This document shows, piece after piece, positions 1-9,010 of a stretch of 46,220 bases of DNA. Numbering within the stretch: the first letter of the stretch is position 1; each line of letters starts with the position of its first letter. Under the pieces are notes generated by a model. The model saw only the letters and a list, made by a program, of their open reading frames with translations. It searched no databases and was not told the origin of the DNA. The DNA is taken from NCBI GenBank assembly GCA_947258655.1, contig CAMYJD010000016.1, forward strand, positions 1-46,220, read 5' to 3'. Source of the DNA: an uncultured Gammaproteobacteria bacterium. GTDB taxonomy: Bacteria; Pseudomonadota; Gammaproteobacteria; JAADHQ01. Made by a program: the position numbers and the translations under genes.

Positions 1-755
1 TTTTCATGCGGAGCACTGCGCATGACCTCGCCACGAAAAGTATGTAATGACATGTTTGAGCCAATGCAATCATGTGCGGCGATCGTTGGATGTTGCATGA
101 TCTCCCAGGCGCGTGCAGCAAAACGCGACGGCTTGGCGGTCAATGCACCGACCGGACAAAGGTCGATAATGTTACCCGACATTTCAGATTCGATCGCCTG
201 TTCGATATAGGTACCTATGCGGGTATGCTCGCCGCGACCGGTCGCACCCAGTTCGCGTACACCGGCCAGCTCCTGACCAAAACGCACGCAGCGTGTGCAA
301 TGAATGCAACGGGTCATGTCGGTCGCGATCAGTGCGCCCAGATTTTTGTCGGCAACGACACGTTTGTTTTCGGTATAACGTGATACATCACCGCCATAAC
401 CCATCGCCACATCCTGCAATTCACACTCACCGCCCTGATCACAGATCGGACAGTCGAGCGGATGATTGATCAACAGGAATTCCATGGTTGCTTTCTGCGC
501 CGCCAGTGCCCTGGGTGATTTGGTGAATACCTTCATGCCGTCCATGACCGGAGTGGCGCACGCAGGTAATGGCTTGGGTGCCTTTTCGACCTCGACAAGA
601 CACATGCGACAGTTGGCAGCGACCGACAGTTTCTTGTGGTAACAGAAACGGGGTATACGTATACCCGCCTTGTCCGCCACTTCAATAACCATCGCACCCT
701 TATCCGCTTGCAAAGGCGTGCCATTTATTTCGATACTGATCTGATCGTCACTCAT
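1..755 (-). CDS. nuoG: NADH-quinone oxidoreductase subunit G, 5' part (cut by window edge)
   Basis: This is the N-terminal part of the large iron-sulfur subunit of complex I, which passes electrons along an Fe-S chain from NuoF toward NuoB in the peripheral arm. The frame opens with ATG at 755 (MSDDQISIEING) and stays open to base 1, about 251 codons, so the rest lies outside the window. Visible motifs are a ferredoxin-like [2Fe-2S] set (CYHKKLSVAANCRMC and a later PACATPV), the CPICDQGGECELQD motif and CIHCTRCVRF. All are cluster-ligand motifs of the NuoG N-terminal region. It lies 22 bases after nuoF in a contiguous nuo operon. The molybdopterin-like C-terminal region cannot be seen. Confidence 0.95.
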   Translation of the reverse strand, partial: MSDDQISIEINGTPLQADKGAMVIEVADKAGIRIPRFCYHKKLSVAANCRMCLVEVEKAPKPLPACATPVMDGMKVFTKSPRALAAQKATMEFLLINHPLDCPICDQGGECELQDVAMGYGGDVSRYTENKRVVADKNLGALIATDMTRCIHCTRCVRFGQELAGVRELGATGRGEHTRIGTYIEQAIESEMSGNIIDLCPVGALTAKPSRFAARAWEIMQHPTIAAHDCIGSNMSLHTFRGEVMRSAPHE

Positions 756-777
756 TCATTTAACCTAAACGGAACCG

Positions 778-2064
778 CTACGAAAAACTCTTTTTCATGG
801 CCACCATGCATTTTTTGTGTTCGATATGATATTCAAACTCTTCACGGTAGTTCTTGACAAAACTCTGCACCGGCATGGCCGCTGCATCTCCCAATGCACA
901 GATAGTATGTCCGCCGATCTGCCCGGCGATGCGATCGAGGTTATCCAGGTCCTCGCTGCGCCCCTGGCCATGCTCGATACGATGTACCACCCGTGACAGC
1001 CAGCCCGTGCCTTCACGACAAGGGGTACATTGACCACAGGATTCGTTGTAATAGAAATGCGACAGATTCGACAGTACATTGACCATACAGGTGTGTTCAT
1101 CCATGACAATCACGGCACCGGAACCGAGCATGGAACCGGCCGCGGAGATCGAGTCATAGTCCATATCCACATCCATCATCACGTCACCGGGTAATACCGG
1201 TACCGACGAACCGCCGGGGATGACCGCTTTCAGTTTATTACCGTCGCGGACACCACCGGCCATTTCCAGTAACTCTGAAAAAGGCGTACCCAACGGGATC
1301 TCGAAATTACCGGGCTTGTTGACGTGACCGGAAACACAAAACAGTTTTGAGCCGCCGTTGTTCGGCTTGCCAAGATCGAGAAACCACTGTCCGCCATTAC
1401 GCAGGATCTCGGGCACTGAGGCCAGTGACTCGGTGTTATTGATCGTCGTCGGCTTGCCATACAGACCAAAGCCGGCCGGGAATGGCGGTTTGAAGCGCGG
1501 CTGTCCCTTCTTGCCCTCGAGCGATTCCAGCAGTGCGGTTTCCTCGCCGCAGATGTAGGCCCCGGCACCCAGATGATTATGTAACTGAAAATCGAAACCG
1601 CTACCCAGTATATTGTCACCGAGCAGGCCTTCGCGGCGCGCTTCTTCGATCGCAGCTTCCGTGCGTTCGAAGGGCTCCCAGAATTCACCGCGGATATAGT
1701 TATAACCGACACTGGCGCCGATACAATAACCGGCGATAATCATGCCTTCGATCAACTGGTGTGGATTGTTGCGCAGGATATCCCTGTCCTTGCAGGTGCC
1801 CGGCTCGCCTTCATCCGAATTACAGACGATATATTTCTGTCCCGGTGCGTTGCGTGGCATAAAGCTCCATTTCAGCCCGGTCGGGAATCCTGCGCCGCCG
1901 CGGCCACGTAAAGCCGATAGTTTCAATTCCTCGATAATATCTTCGGGTGGAATCTTCTCGCTGAGGATTTTTTTCAGGACTTCATAGCCACCACTGAGCC
2001 GGTAGGCATCCAGTTGCCATGGCTTGTCCAGGTGTTCATTTCTGAAGCAGACTTCATTGGCCAT
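778..2064 (-). CDS. nuoF: NADH-quinone oxidoreductase subunit F
   Basis: NuoF is the NADH-binding, FMN-containing entry subunit of complex I. The 428-residue protein has the glycine-rich NADH/FMN motif [16 protein letters not shown] (residues 51-66). It also has the flavin-site segment around [15 protein letters not shown] (170-183) and the C-terminal [4Fe-4S] motif [12 protein letters not shown] (341-352, Cys343/346/349), with the fourth cysteine at HTICALGD (Cys389). Length matches the family. The start ATG (2064) follows the nuoE stop by two bases, which indicates translational coupling. Confidence 0.97.
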   Translation of the reverse strand: MANEVCFRNEHLDKPWQLDAYRLSGGYEVLKKILSEKIPPEDIIEELKLSALRGRGGAGFPTGLKWSFMPRNAPGQKYIVCNSDEGEPGTCKDRDILRNNPHQLIEGMIIAGYCIGASVGYNYIRGEFWEPFERTEAAIEEARREGLLGDNILGSGFDFQLHNHLGAGAYICGEETALLESLEGKKGQPRFKPPFPAGFGLYGKPTTINNTESLASVPEILRNGGQWFLDLGKPNNGGSKLFCVSGHVNKPGNFEIPLGTPFSELLEMAGGVRDGNKLKAVIPGGSSVPVLPGDVMMDVDMDYDSISAAGSMLGSGAVIVMDEHTCMVNVLSNLSHFYYNESCGQCTPCREGTGWLSRVVHRIEHGQGRSEDLDNLDRIAGQIGGHTICALGDAAAMPVQSFVKNYREEFEYHIEHKKCMVAMKKSFS

Positions 2065-2066
2065 AG

Positions 2067-2573
2067 TTAATCCAGCTCTTCCAGTATTTGGTCAATCTTT
2101 TCCGGCGTCAGGTTTTCGTAGTACTGCTTGCCTATCATGACTGCCGGCGCACCGACGCAGGCCCCGAGACATTCCACTTCCTTGATCGAAAACTTGCCAT
2201 CTGCGCTCACTTCACCGAGTTTGGTACCGAGTTTATCCTGCAGGTACTCAAGCACTTCCTGCGAACCGTTGAGCAGGCAGGAAATACTGTTACAGACACA
2301 GATCTTGTGTCGTCCAACCGGCTGGTGTTCATACATCGAATAGAAAGTCGCGACCTCGTACACGGCAATACGCGGCATCTCCAGGTATTCGGCGACAGCA
2401 TCCATCAACGGTTCTGTCAGATAGCCTTCATTATTTTCCTGCACGATTCTCAGTGCCGCCATCACCGCAGACTGTTTTTGCTCTGCAGGATACTTGGCGA
2501 TCCAGTGGTCGATTTCCTTACGTACTTCCGAGCTCAGCAAACCCAGCAAGGATGTATTTCTTAACTGCGTCAT
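2067..2573 (-). CDS. nuoE: NADH-quinone oxidoreductase subunit E
   Basis: NuoE is a thioredoxin-like [2Fe-2S] subunit that works beside NuoF in the NADH dehydrogenase module. The 168-residue product has the four expected ligands in the C-x4-C and C-x3-C pattern: Cys94 and Cys99 (CNSISC), and Cys135 and Cys139 (CLGAC). An N-terminal helical region (residues 15-80) contains the typical [13 protein letters not shown] segment. Its ATG overlaps the nuoD stop in a TAATG arrangement, so translation is probably coupled. Confidence 0.97.
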   Translation of the reverse strand: MTQLRNTSLLGLLSSEVRKEIDHWIAKYPAEQKQSAVMAALRIVQENNEGYLTEPLMDAVAEYLEMPRIAVYEVATFYSMYEHQPVGRHKICVCNSISCLLNGSQEVLEYLQDKLGTKLGEVSADGKFSIKEVECLGACVGAPAVMIGKQYYENLTPEKIDQILEELD

Positions 2574-3826
2574 TAGCGATCTATCTCCCCAAACACTATA
2601 TCCTGGGTACCGATAACGGCGACCACATCGGCGAGCATATGCCCACGTACCATTTCGTCGAGTGCGGCCAGATGCGCAAACCCGGGGGCCCTGATCTTGA
2701 CGCGATAGGGCTTATTGGCCCCATCCGAAATCATATACACACCAAACTCACCCTTCGGATGTTCAATGCCGGCATAGGCCTCACCGGCCGGGATACAATA
2801 ACCCTCGGTAAAATGCTTGAAGTGATGAATCAGTGACTCCATGTCGCCCTTCATTACTTCACGGCGTGGTGGCGTGATCTTGTTGTCCTCGAGCAGCACT
2901 TCACCCGGATTGACGCGCAACCAGTCCACGCATTGCTCGATGATGCGATTAGACTGGCGCATTTCCTCCATGCGTACCAGATAGCGGTCATAGGAATCGC
3001 CATTGGTGCCAACCGGGATATCGAAATCCATCTTGTCATAGACTTCATAAGGCTGTTTCTTGCGCAGATCCCATTCTATTCCGGAGCCGCGCAACATCGG
3101 GCCGGAAAAACCCAGTTGCATGGCGCGTTCCGGACTGACCACGCCGATGCCGACGGTACGCTGCTTCCAGATACGGTTATCGGTCAGCAGGGTTTCATAT
3201 TCGTCGACATAACCCGGGAAACGTTTGGTAAAATCCTCGATAAAGTCCAGCAGGGACCCATCGCGATTGCCATTCATACGCTTTGCATCTGCTTCACTGC
3301 GCCATTGATTGGCCTCGTATTTCGGCATGCTGTCGGGCAGGTCGCGATTAACACCGCCGGGACGATAATAGGTCGCATGCAGGCGCGCGCCGGACACCGC
3401 CTCGTAGACATCCATCAGGTCTTCACGCTCACGGAACGCATACAGGAACATCGTCATCGCACCGACATCAAGCCCGTGCGCACCGATCCATAACAGGTGG
3501 TTGAGGATACGCGTGATCTCGTCGAACATGACGCGGATATACTGCGCCCGGACCGGTACCTCGATACCGAGCAGCTTTTCGATCGCCATGACATAACCGT
3601 GCTCGTTACACATCATTGATACATAATCGAGACGATCCATATAACCGATACTCTGGTTATAGGGTTTGCTTTCAGCCAGTTTCTCGGTTGCCCTGTGTAA
3701 CAGGCCGATATGCGGATCGGCGCGTTCGATGACCTCGCCGTTCATTTCCAGAATCAGGCGTAACACCCCGTGCGCGGCAGGATGCTGCGGTCCGAAATTC
3801 AGCGTCATATTACGTAATTCAGGCAT
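2573..3826 (-). CDS. nuoD: NADH-quinone oxidoreductase subunit D
   Basis: NuoD is the 49-kDa-type subunit that, with NuoB, forms the quinone-binding pocket next to cluster N2. I take the ATG at 3826 ([20 protein letters not shown]) as the start. It matches the family N-terminus, and GGGGGAGAA lies just upstream; an in-frame start at 3874 would add 16 non-conserved residues. This gives 417 aa. Conserved [14 protein letters not shown] lies near the N-terminus and the VFGEIDR end is typical. The start overlaps the end of nuoC by 8 bases. NuoC and NuoD are separate proteins here, unlike the fused enterobacterial NuoCD. Confidence 0.96.
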   Translation of the reverse strand: MPELRNMTLNFGPQHPAAHGVLRLILEMNGEVIERADPHIGLLHRATEKLAESKPYNQSIGYMDRLDYVSMMCNEHGYVMAIEKLLGIEVPVRAQYIRVMFDEITRILNHLLWIGAHGLDVGAMTMFLYAFREREDLMDVYEAVSGARLHATYYRPGGVNRDLPDSMPKYEANQWRSEADAKRMNGNRDGSLLDFIEDFTKRFPGYVDEYETLLTDNRIWKQRTVGIGVVSPERAMQLGFSGPMLRGSGIEWDLRKKQPYEVYDKMDFDIPVGTNGDSYDRYLVRMEEMRQSNRIIEQCVDWLRVNPGEVLLEDNKITPPRREVMKGDMESLIHHFKHFTEGYCIPAGEAYAGIEHPKGEFGVYMISDGANKPYRVKIRAPGFAHLAALDEMVRGHMLADVVAVIGTQDIVFGEIDR

Positions 3827-4529
3827 TGGAAGATTCTCCCCCGGCCTGCTCGTCTTCATAACGATGATCTTCACGTATCACACGTGGCACCAGTACCCGT
3901 GGCTCGATGCTGACCGGCTGATAGATGACCCGGCCTTTTTCAGCGTCATAGCGCATCTCCACGTGGCCGCTGAGCGGGTAATCCTTGCGGAACGGATGGC
4001 CGATAAAACCGTAATCCGACAATATGCGGCGCAGATCGGGATGACCTTCAAAAACGATGCCGTACAGATCAAAGGCCTCACGTTCGAACCAGTTTACGCC
4101 GCTCCAGACGGTATGCACCGAATCGATAATCGGGAACTCACTGCTGTCGGGATGACTGCACACGCGCAGGCGCTGATTGTTGGCGATGGATAATAAATGA
4201 TAGACCACGGCAAAACGCGGCTTGTCCGCATCCTTCGCATTTTGCAGACTGTTACCCAGTGCGGTTCGGCTTACGCCACGGCTGAAGCCGGTATCGGTTG
4301 ATTCGTCTGTTTCCCATTCGGTCATGCCGTATGCAGAATAATCGACGCCGCACAGATCGATCAGCACCTCAAAACCGAGATCGGGCTCATTTCTCAAGGC
4401 CATACAGACATTGATAATATCCGCCGGCGGAACCTCGAGCGTGACCTCGCCGCGATCAACGCTGCAAGCGATCAGCGTATCGGCGAACCGGTCTTTCAAG
4501 CGCGCTGCCAGTGTTTGCGAATCTGCCAT
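3819..4529 (-). CDS. nuoC: NADH-quinone oxidoreductase subunit C
   Basis: NuoC is the 30-kDa-type subunit of the hydrophilic arm that packs against NuoD. The 236-residue protein carries the signature [20 protein letters not shown] followed by [20 protein letters not shown], the family hallmark. A roughly 15-residue stretch around [12 protein letters not shown] is an insertion-like segment that makes it a little longer than many NuoC proteins. It sits between nuoB (23-base gap) and nuoD (8-base overlap). Confidence 0.96.
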   Translation of the reverse strand: MADSQTLAARLKDRFADTLIACSVDRGEVTLEVPPADIINVCMALRNEPDLGFEVLIDLCGVDYSAYGMTEWETDESTDTGFSRGVSRTALGNSLQNAKDADKPRFAVVYHLLSIANNQRLRVCSHPDSSEFPIIDSVHTVWSGVNWFEREAFDLYGIVFEGHPDLRRILSDYGFIGHPFRKDYPLSGHVEMRYDAEKGRVIYQPVSIEPRVLVPRVIREDHRYEDEQAGGESSNA

Positions 4530-4552
4530 ATTAATGTATCTCGAGTCTGTAA

Positions 4553-5032
4553 TTATGCACGGGCAATGGTATTGGTTCTTTTTATCTTGTTCTGCAACTG
4601 AATAATGCCGTACAGCAATGCTTCAGCGGTAGGTGGACATCCGGGCACATAGATATCGACCGGGACGATGCGATCACATCCACGCACGACGGAATAGGAA
4701 TAATGATAATAACCGCCACCATTGGCGCAGGAACCCATTGATATAACCCAACGTGGTTCCGGCATCTGGTCATAGACCTTGCGCAACGCCGGGGCCATCT
4801 TGTTACATAATGTGCCTGCGACAATCATGACATCCGATTGCCGCGGGCTGGGACGAAACAGGATACCGAAACGGTCAAGATCATAACGCGCAGCACCGGC
4901 CTGCATCATTTCCACGGCACAACAGGCCAGCCCGAACGTCATCGGCCACATCGAGCCGGTACGCGCCCAGTTGATCAGCTTGTCCGCCGAGGTCGTGACA
5001 AAACCCTTCTCAAGAACGCCCTCTATTCCCAT
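4553..5032 (-). CDS. nuoB: NADH-quinone oxidoreductase subunit B
   Basis: NuoB carries the terminal [4Fe-4S] cluster N2 that hands electrons to quinone. With the start at ATG 5032 ([20 protein letters not shown]) the product is 159 aa. N2 ligands are visible as the adjacent Cys37-Cys38 pair ([10 protein letters not shown]), Cys102 (MGSCANGG) and Cys132 ([11 protein letters not shown]). An upstream in-frame ATG at 5053 would add seven unconserved residues inside nuoA and is less likely. The chosen start overlaps the end of nuoA by 10 bases. Confidence 0.96.
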   Translation of the reverse strand: MGIEGVLEKGFVTTSADKLINWARTGSMWPMTFGLACCAVEMMQAGAARYDLDRFGILFRPSPRQSDVMIVAGTLCNKMAPALRKVYDQMPEPRWVISMGSCANGGGYYHYSYSVVRGCDRIVPVDIYVPGCPPTAEALLYGIIQLQNKIKRTNTIARA

Positions 5033-5379
5033 TCCAGCGCCCCCTTCTTCCATTCATATATAAAACCGATCACGAGGATACCCAGAAACACACTCATCGA
5101 GATCACCCCGTACCAGCCGAGCTGGTCGAGCACGACGGCCCACGGAAACATAAAGGCAATCTCCAGATCAAATAATATAAATAGAATTGCGACCAGGTAA
5201 TAACGCACATCGAACGTCGCACGCGCGTCTTCGAAGGCCTCGAATCCGCACTCATAAGAGGAAAGTTTCTCGCTATCGGGCTTGTGTGGCGCCAAAATGG
5301 CCCCGGCAAGGATGGGCCCTATACCAAACAGGATACCAATACCAATAAACACCAGAATTGGCAGATAATTCTCCAGCAT
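5023..5379 (-). CDS. nuoA: NADH-quinone oxidoreductase subunit A
   Basis: NuoA is a small membrane subunit of complex I with three transmembrane helices. The 118-residue protein ([15 protein letters not shown]) has hydrophobic segments at about residues 5-28, 62-83 and 88-108. Between the first two lies the conserved loop [26 protein letters not shown] (quoted as [12 protein letters not shown] then DVRYY). A GTG two codons upstream (5385) is a possible alternative start. GAGGAG sits 5 bases before the GTG and 11 before the ATG, so I prefer ATG by homology but cannot exclude GTG. It is the first gene of the nuo operon. Confidence 0.95.
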   Translation of the reverse strand: MLENYLPILVFIGIGILFGIGPILAGAILAPHKPDSEKLSSYECGFEAFEDARATFDVRYYLVAILFILFDLEIAFMFPWAVVLDQLGWYGVISMSVFLGILVIGFIYEWKKGALEWE

Positions 5380-5385
5380 CAGCAC

Positions 5386-5800
5386 TCACACTCCTCAAGG
5401 ACCTGAGCAGGCCCCGCAGCCATGCAATCAGGTAAATTTTTATCTTTATTACTGAATCTTTATGTTCAGCTGTTCAATGATGCAGTGCAGTCTAGGCTAC
5501 TTTACGAACTTATGTCAAGTTCGCAGATTTTAATATCACCAATATAAACAAATAGTTATGCTCTTATTAGGGGCATAAAAAAACGGTATGCCCGTGCGGG
5601 CTGTTATTTATGTACAGATTGATTAATTTTTAATCATATTTGCCAATACGATACAGACACACCTGAACAAATTATCGTTTCCTTATAAACCCCAACCCTT
5701 TTTTTATATGGACACCCATAATATAAATTGACAAGCTATTGAATCACGCCCAATATAGATTCTAGTAAAACGGATCTTTTAATTGTTAATGGAATTAACT
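5386..5800. other. Intergenic region nuoA / transposase: island boundary
   Basis: The nuo-proximal part holds the nuo promoter. A short GC-rich palindrome (GCCCGTGCGGGC, 5590-5601) lies next to an A-run but is too short to call a terminator. GGACACCCA at 5710-5718 is the inverse complement of the TGGGTGTCC motif repeated beyond the transposase, so it probably marks the transposase-side element end. TTGACA at 5728-5733, followed 18-20 bases later by AATATAGA, could be a weak promoter for the transposase. I see no gene here. Confidence 0.6.
5489..5518 (-). promoter_or_regulatory. Probable sigma70 promoter of the nuo operon
   Basis: On the minus strand TTGACA (5513-5518) is followed after 18 bases by TAGACT (5489-5494), about 110 bases upstream of nuoA. 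The -35 matches consensus perfectly and the -10 matches 4 of 6. It is the best promoter-like pair in the gap and points toward nuo. This is inferred from sequence only. Confidence 0.5.
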
Positions 5801-6796
5801 ATGCCCAGACCCCGCTATAGCCAGGTCTCGCTCGAGGCCACCCCTTATTACCACTGTATATCCCGCTGTGTTCGCCGCGCCTTCCTCTGTGGTTCAGATA
5901 ACCATACTGGTCAGGACTATGAACACCGACGCCAATGGATCGAAGACAAACTACTACAACTGGGACAGATCTTTGCTATCGATATCTGCGCCTATGCCAT
6001 CATGTCCAATCATTACCATGTAGTCCTGCATATCGATAAGGATCAGGCACAGAACTGGGAATTGGATGATATCATTTCCCACTGGCATCAACTCTTCTCA
6101 GGCAACCTGCTATCCCAACGCCATAGCCACGGAGAATCCTTAGGCCCTGAAGAACTCAAGGTATTAGAGGACTGCAGTGAGACCTGGCGAGAACGCTTGA
6201 TGGACATCAGCTGGTTCATGCGCGTTCTCAATGAACATATTGCCCGCGAAGCCAATACCGAGGACAACTGCACAGGACGGTTCTGGGAAGGAAGATTCAA
6301 GTCCCAGGCCTTACTGGATGAGGCCGCCTTGATAGCCTGTATGGCCTATGTCGACCTGAATCCGATTAGATCAAAAATGAGTACAACGCCTGAAGAATCG
6401 GATCATACCAGTATCAAGCAACGCATCCACAAGGCCCAACAAATCGAATACCCCAATGCGATGAAACAACAGGTTAAAACACTGATGCCGTTTGTCGGCA
6501 ATCCAAGAAAGGACATGCCTGATGGCCTGCCCTTCAAACTAACCGATTACATGGAACTGGTTGACTGGAGCGGGCGTATTTTACGAGAAGATAAGCGCGG
6601 CGCAATCCCAAATGATTTTCCCCCTATCCTGCAACGGCTCAATATGGAACCACAACACTGGCTATACCTGACGAAGGAATATGAATCACCGTTCAAGGGG
6701 CTGGTTGGTTCGGTGAATAAACTCAGGCAGGCATGCGCATTGCTAGGCTATCAGCGCTTACCGGGGCTAAGGAATTGTGCGTTGTTTTTTCCCTGA
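5801..6796 (+). CDS. REP-associated-type tyrosine transposase (IS200-like, RAYT/Y1 family)
   Basis: This is a single-strand HUH transposase of the Y1 (IS200/TnpA-REP-like) superfamily. The 331-residue product starts MPRPRYSQVSLEATPYYHCI, with cysteine/arginine-rich CISRCVRRAFLCG typical of RAYTs. The metal-binding HUH motif is His71-Tyr-His73 (SNHYHVVLHI). A later GRFWEGRFKSQALLDE segment is followed by AYVDLNPIRS, where the catalytic tyrosine of the family is expected. I chose ATG 5801 by family N-terminus; the in-frame ATG at 5783 adds six unconserved residues. No typical HTH tail is seen after GLRNCALFFP, so the C-terminus may be short. It is the only gene of the island on the plus strand and looks intact. 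Confidence 0.9.
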   Translation: MPRPRYSQVSLEATPYYHCISRCVRRAFLCGSDNHTGQDYEHRRQWIEDKLLQLGQIFAIDICAYAIMSNHYHVVLHIDKDQAQNWELDDIISHWHQLFSGNLLSQRHSHGESLGPEELKVLEDCSETWRERLMDISWFMRVLNEHIAREANTEDNCTGRFWEGRFKSQALLDEAALIACMAYVDLNPIRSKMSTTPEESDHTSIKQRIHKAQQIEYPNAMKQQVKTLMPFVGNPRKDMPDGLPFKLTDYMELVDWSGRILREDKRGAIPNDFPPILQRLNMEPQHWLYLTKEYESPFKGLVGSVNKLRQACALLGYQRLPGLRNCALFFP

Positions 6797-6992
6797 CCTC
6801 CAATCTTAAATCCATCTTATATCGGGAATCAGTTATAGCTGAGCATTATTACTACCCTGAGTAAAATATTTAGGGCAATAAACACTTAATCGTCTATGTA
6901 AATTCATATTCTTGACGAGTCCTGCGATCCCATCATCCGATTTGCACTACTAGTACTTCCCTTAAGCCCATTGAAATATGTATTTTTTATCT

Positions 6993-7120
6993 TGGGTATC
7001 CTATTTATTTTCTTTCTTAGATTGGGTGTCCTATTTATTTCTTTTACTATTTATTTATTAGATTGGGTGTCCTATTTATTTTTTACTATTTATTTATTAG
7101 ATTGGGTGTCCTATTTATTT
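6993..7120 (+). repeat. Array of four TGGGTGTCCTATTTATTT motifs downstream of the RAYT gene
   Basis: The 18-base motif begins at 6993 (one mismatch, TGGGTATCC), 7023, 7064 and 7103. The last two lie in a tandem unit of about 40 bases (ACTATTTATTTATTAGAT plus the motif). Two further partial CCTATTTATT copies follow up to about 7151. The complement of the motif core sits on the other side of the transposase at 5710-5718. Open frames here are low-complexity products of the repeat and are not annotated. The whole 6797-7146 gap holds nothing else I can support. Confidence 0.85.
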
Positions 7121-7146
7121 TTTTTATACCTATTTATTCTTCCTAT

Positions 7147-7683
7147 TTATTCAATGAACTCAGGTGGTACTTCGTCAGCCAACCAGACTTTATTATTACC
7201 AATATAAAAATGCACGCCTTTATCGTAAGCTTGGGCGGACTTTACATTTAAGATGATTGGTTGCTTCGATTTGCGAAGACCTACTTCTTTAGCGAGCCCC
7301 TCTGTCGTCGATAAGTGAACATACTGCCGAGACATTGGCTTGAGACCTTTTTTCATGATTTTTCCCACAACATCTGGATTCGTACCATGGAATAATATGT
7401 CAGGTGGACGCGCCGAAATTTTGCTTAACTTTCCTGATAAAGAGTGACCATAGAGAGCACGAATTTTATCAGCTTTGATCTCATGGCGTATTTTTTCAGA
7501 TCTTATAATCATTTCTTCGATATCTGCACGTTGGATATTTACCCATTCTTTGTTTAATTTTCGCAATGCAGATAATAGAGGCACTATTTCCGTCCAACCT
7601 TCAGCATCTAATTCAAGCTCATAAAGCCAAGGTTCATGACGAAGAGCGTGGGATATAATTTTACTAAGATTCTGATAATCCAT
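7147..7683 (-). CDS. kptA: RNA 2'-phosphotransferase, Tpt1/KptA family
   Basis: KptA/Tpt1 enzymes remove an internal RNA 2'-phosphate using NAD+, via ADP-ribosylation of the phosphate. The 178-residue protein spans the whole family length (E. coli KptA is about 184). The Arg-His-Arg-Arg active-site set is visible as Arg15-His16 (HALRHEP), Arg75 (IRALYGHS) and Arg137 (EVGLRKSKQP). Other landmarks are LDAEGW (25-30), ILFHGT (96-101) and YVHLS (121-125), so it is likely active. Its ATG overlaps the stop of the SUKH gene in TAATG, so it is translationally coupled to the toxin-immunity operon. Whether it serves RNA repair, immunity, or is a displaced ADP-ribosyl-transfer effector is unknown. Confidence 0.92.
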   Translation of the reverse strand: MDYQNLSKIISHALRHEPWLYELELDAEGWTEIVPLLSALRKLNKEWVNIQRADIEEMIIRSEKIRHEIKADKIRALYGHSLSGKLSKISARPPDILFHGTNPDVVGKIMKKGLKPMSRQYVHLSTTEGLAKEVGLRKSKQPIILNVKSAQAYDKGVHFYIGNNKVWLADEVPPEFIE

Positions 7684-8036
7684 TAAGGCTCATATTCTAT
7701 CATTACTTCTATTGCACTTCTAAACCAATCCCAAAAATTTTCAAATTCTTCCTTTTGCTCATAACCAGAACTGGCAAAATCATGGATTATAACAACCTTT
7801 CCAGGATAATCCTTGTCCCAGCATGCAACATCATCGTTATCTTCCCTGCGTGCGAAAGGAACCAATGCTCTACTTGGATATCGGTTTTTAATACCGTCAA
7901 ATCTTGTCCTGAGTTGATCTCCCTGTAAAATGATCCACGGATCAAGGTCAATAATTTCTTGATTCACTATACGCAATAACTCGTGCGGATAGTCGAACCA
8001 ATCTGGCAACTCATCTTCTTTCAGTAATCTTTCCAT
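7683..8036 (-). CDS. SUKH (SMI1/KNR4) family protein, probable immunity protein
   Basis: The 117-residue cytoplasmic protein resembles the SMI1/KNR4 (SUKH) superfamily, a common immunity fold in polymorphic toxin loci. Visible family-like features are the N-terminal amphipathic helix with LPDWFDYPHELLRI, a central ALVPFARREDNDDVACWD segment, and the strand-helix end KVVIIHDFASSGYEQKEEFE with NFWDWFRSAIE. There is no signal peptide. It starts 5 bases after the stop of the Rhs-core protein and overlaps kptA by one base. Position directly behind a toxin-tip gene strongly suggests it neutralises that tip. The assignment to fold is by motif reading only. Confidence 0.8.
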   Translation of the reverse strand: MERLLKEDELPDWFDYPHELLRIVNQEIIDLDPWIILQGDQLRTRFDGIKNRYPSRALVPFARREDNDDVACWDKDYPGKVVIIHDFASSGYEQKEEFENFWDWFRSAIEVMIEYEP

Positions 8037-8041
8037 AAGAA

Positions 8042-8944
8042 TTAGTCTTTCGATCCTGTAAAAGGGGAACCATTTGTGTATCTATTTCGAAATGCCGCCC
8101 CTTGCTTTCCAATACGATTCTGCACAGCATCACCCCAAGTCGAAGGCTTGCCCTGACGTGTAGTAAATCGCTCTACAAGATTTGAAGGTAGTGGATCTGA
8201 AGCATTACGAATATTGGCTTGTACGTTTATACCTGCACGAGAACCCGCTAAGACACGAGTATTATCAAGAGTAGTTAAACCACCATCTTTCATGCGGACA
8301 ACATCAATTGCATCACCCTTCCAACCTTTAGCTTTCATACTATCAACTATATCAGCTGTTCCGTTAACAGACTTTTGACTAAACCGAATGGTATTTGGAT
8401 CTACACTTTGTCCACCCCCTTTCTTAGCTAATACCTTAAAACCCTTCTTCGCCAATCCCTTAACACCAGTAGGAATACCAGTCGCACGTTCAAAAGCCTC
8501 AGATGCTATTTCTTTTGCTATGAAAGCTATAAACGGTACAAAAAACAGATTCCCATCCGGATCCACATACTTGTATGGATTATTAGCCGCATACGCAAAA
8601 CGGTTAAAGGTCCTAGGGTCTTCCGGATCCACTGCCGCCGGATCCACTCCCATAAACCGCCCAATCGTAGGATCATACCAACGCGCCCCAAAATACGTTA
8701 GCCCATTATCTTCATCCTCCTGCTTGCCGGTATACCACTGGCTGTTACTGCCGCCGTCCTCCTTACGAATGCGCTCGCCATAGGGCTTATAGGCCTCCTT
8801 CCACGCCAGGTTGCCGTTTTCATCGGTCGCCGCAATCGGGGAACCCAGTGCATCCAGATGATAATAGGTCACCTTCTCGGCGGCATGGACCTGCCCCAAG
8901 CCCAGTATGACGACTGCTAATAACATCCATAGTTTATTGATCAT
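8042..8944 (-). CDS. Secreted Rhs-core protein A with candidate ParB-like toxin tip
   Basis: A short stand-alone Rhs C-terminal half of 300 aa. Residues 1-21 are a signal peptide (ending GQVHA, cut before AEKV). Residues 22-131 are the Rhs-associated core: [36 protein letters not shown], then NRFAYAANNPYKYVDPDG. A helical linker (135-175) follows. The tip (about 182-300) has IRFSQKSV, DGGLTTLDNTRVLAGSRAG (220-238) and STWGDAV..RIGKQ. The pattern of a short strand, DG, and then 'LDN-R-xAxxxAG' resembles ParB/Srx-fold nuclease-type toxin domains; this is inference. It lies 66 bases after the giant YD-repeat gene and 5 bases before a SUKH immunity gene, as expected for a toxin tip. Confidence 0.85.
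   Translation of the reverse strand: MINKLWMLLAVVILGLGQVHAAEKVTYYHLDALGSPIAATDENGNLAWKEAYKPYGERIRKEDGGSNSQWYTGKQEDEDNGLTYFGARWYDPTIGRFMGVDPAAVDPEDPRTFNRFAYAANNPYKYVDPDGNLFFVPFIAFIAKEIASEAFERATGIPTGVKGLAKKGFKVLAKKGGGQSVDPNTIRFSQKSVNGTADIVDSMKAKGWKGDAIDVVRMKDGGLTTLDNTRVLAGSRAGINVQANIRNASDPLPSNLVERFTTRQGKPSTWGDAVQNRIGKQGAAFRNRYTNGSPFTGSKD
8547..8935 (-). repeat. Rhs-core direct repeat, copy A
   Basis: About 390 bases coding for signal peptide plus core are nearly identical to 21836-22190. I can verify two perfectly identical blocks: 8713-8769 equals 22002-22058 (57 bases) and 8835-8893 equals 22124-22182 (59 bases). Both copies have the same orientation, about 13.3 kb apart. Confidence 0.9.
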
Positions 8945-9010
8945 CTGTTTTGCCCCACTACACCTATATTATTATCCATATACTTTTGATTCTTAGCTGA
9001 TGGAGTCAGA

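Noticed and set aside
5590-5601. GCCCGTGCGGGC as a terminator beside the nuo promoter
   Set aside because: The stem is only five pairs with a two-base loop and the nearby T-run is offset; no transcript clearly needs to end there.
6971-7251. Hydrophobic plus-strand ORFs rich in Phe/Ile/Leu after the transposase
   Set aside because: They are translations of the AT-rich TGGGTGTCCTATTTATTT array, not conserved membrane proteins.
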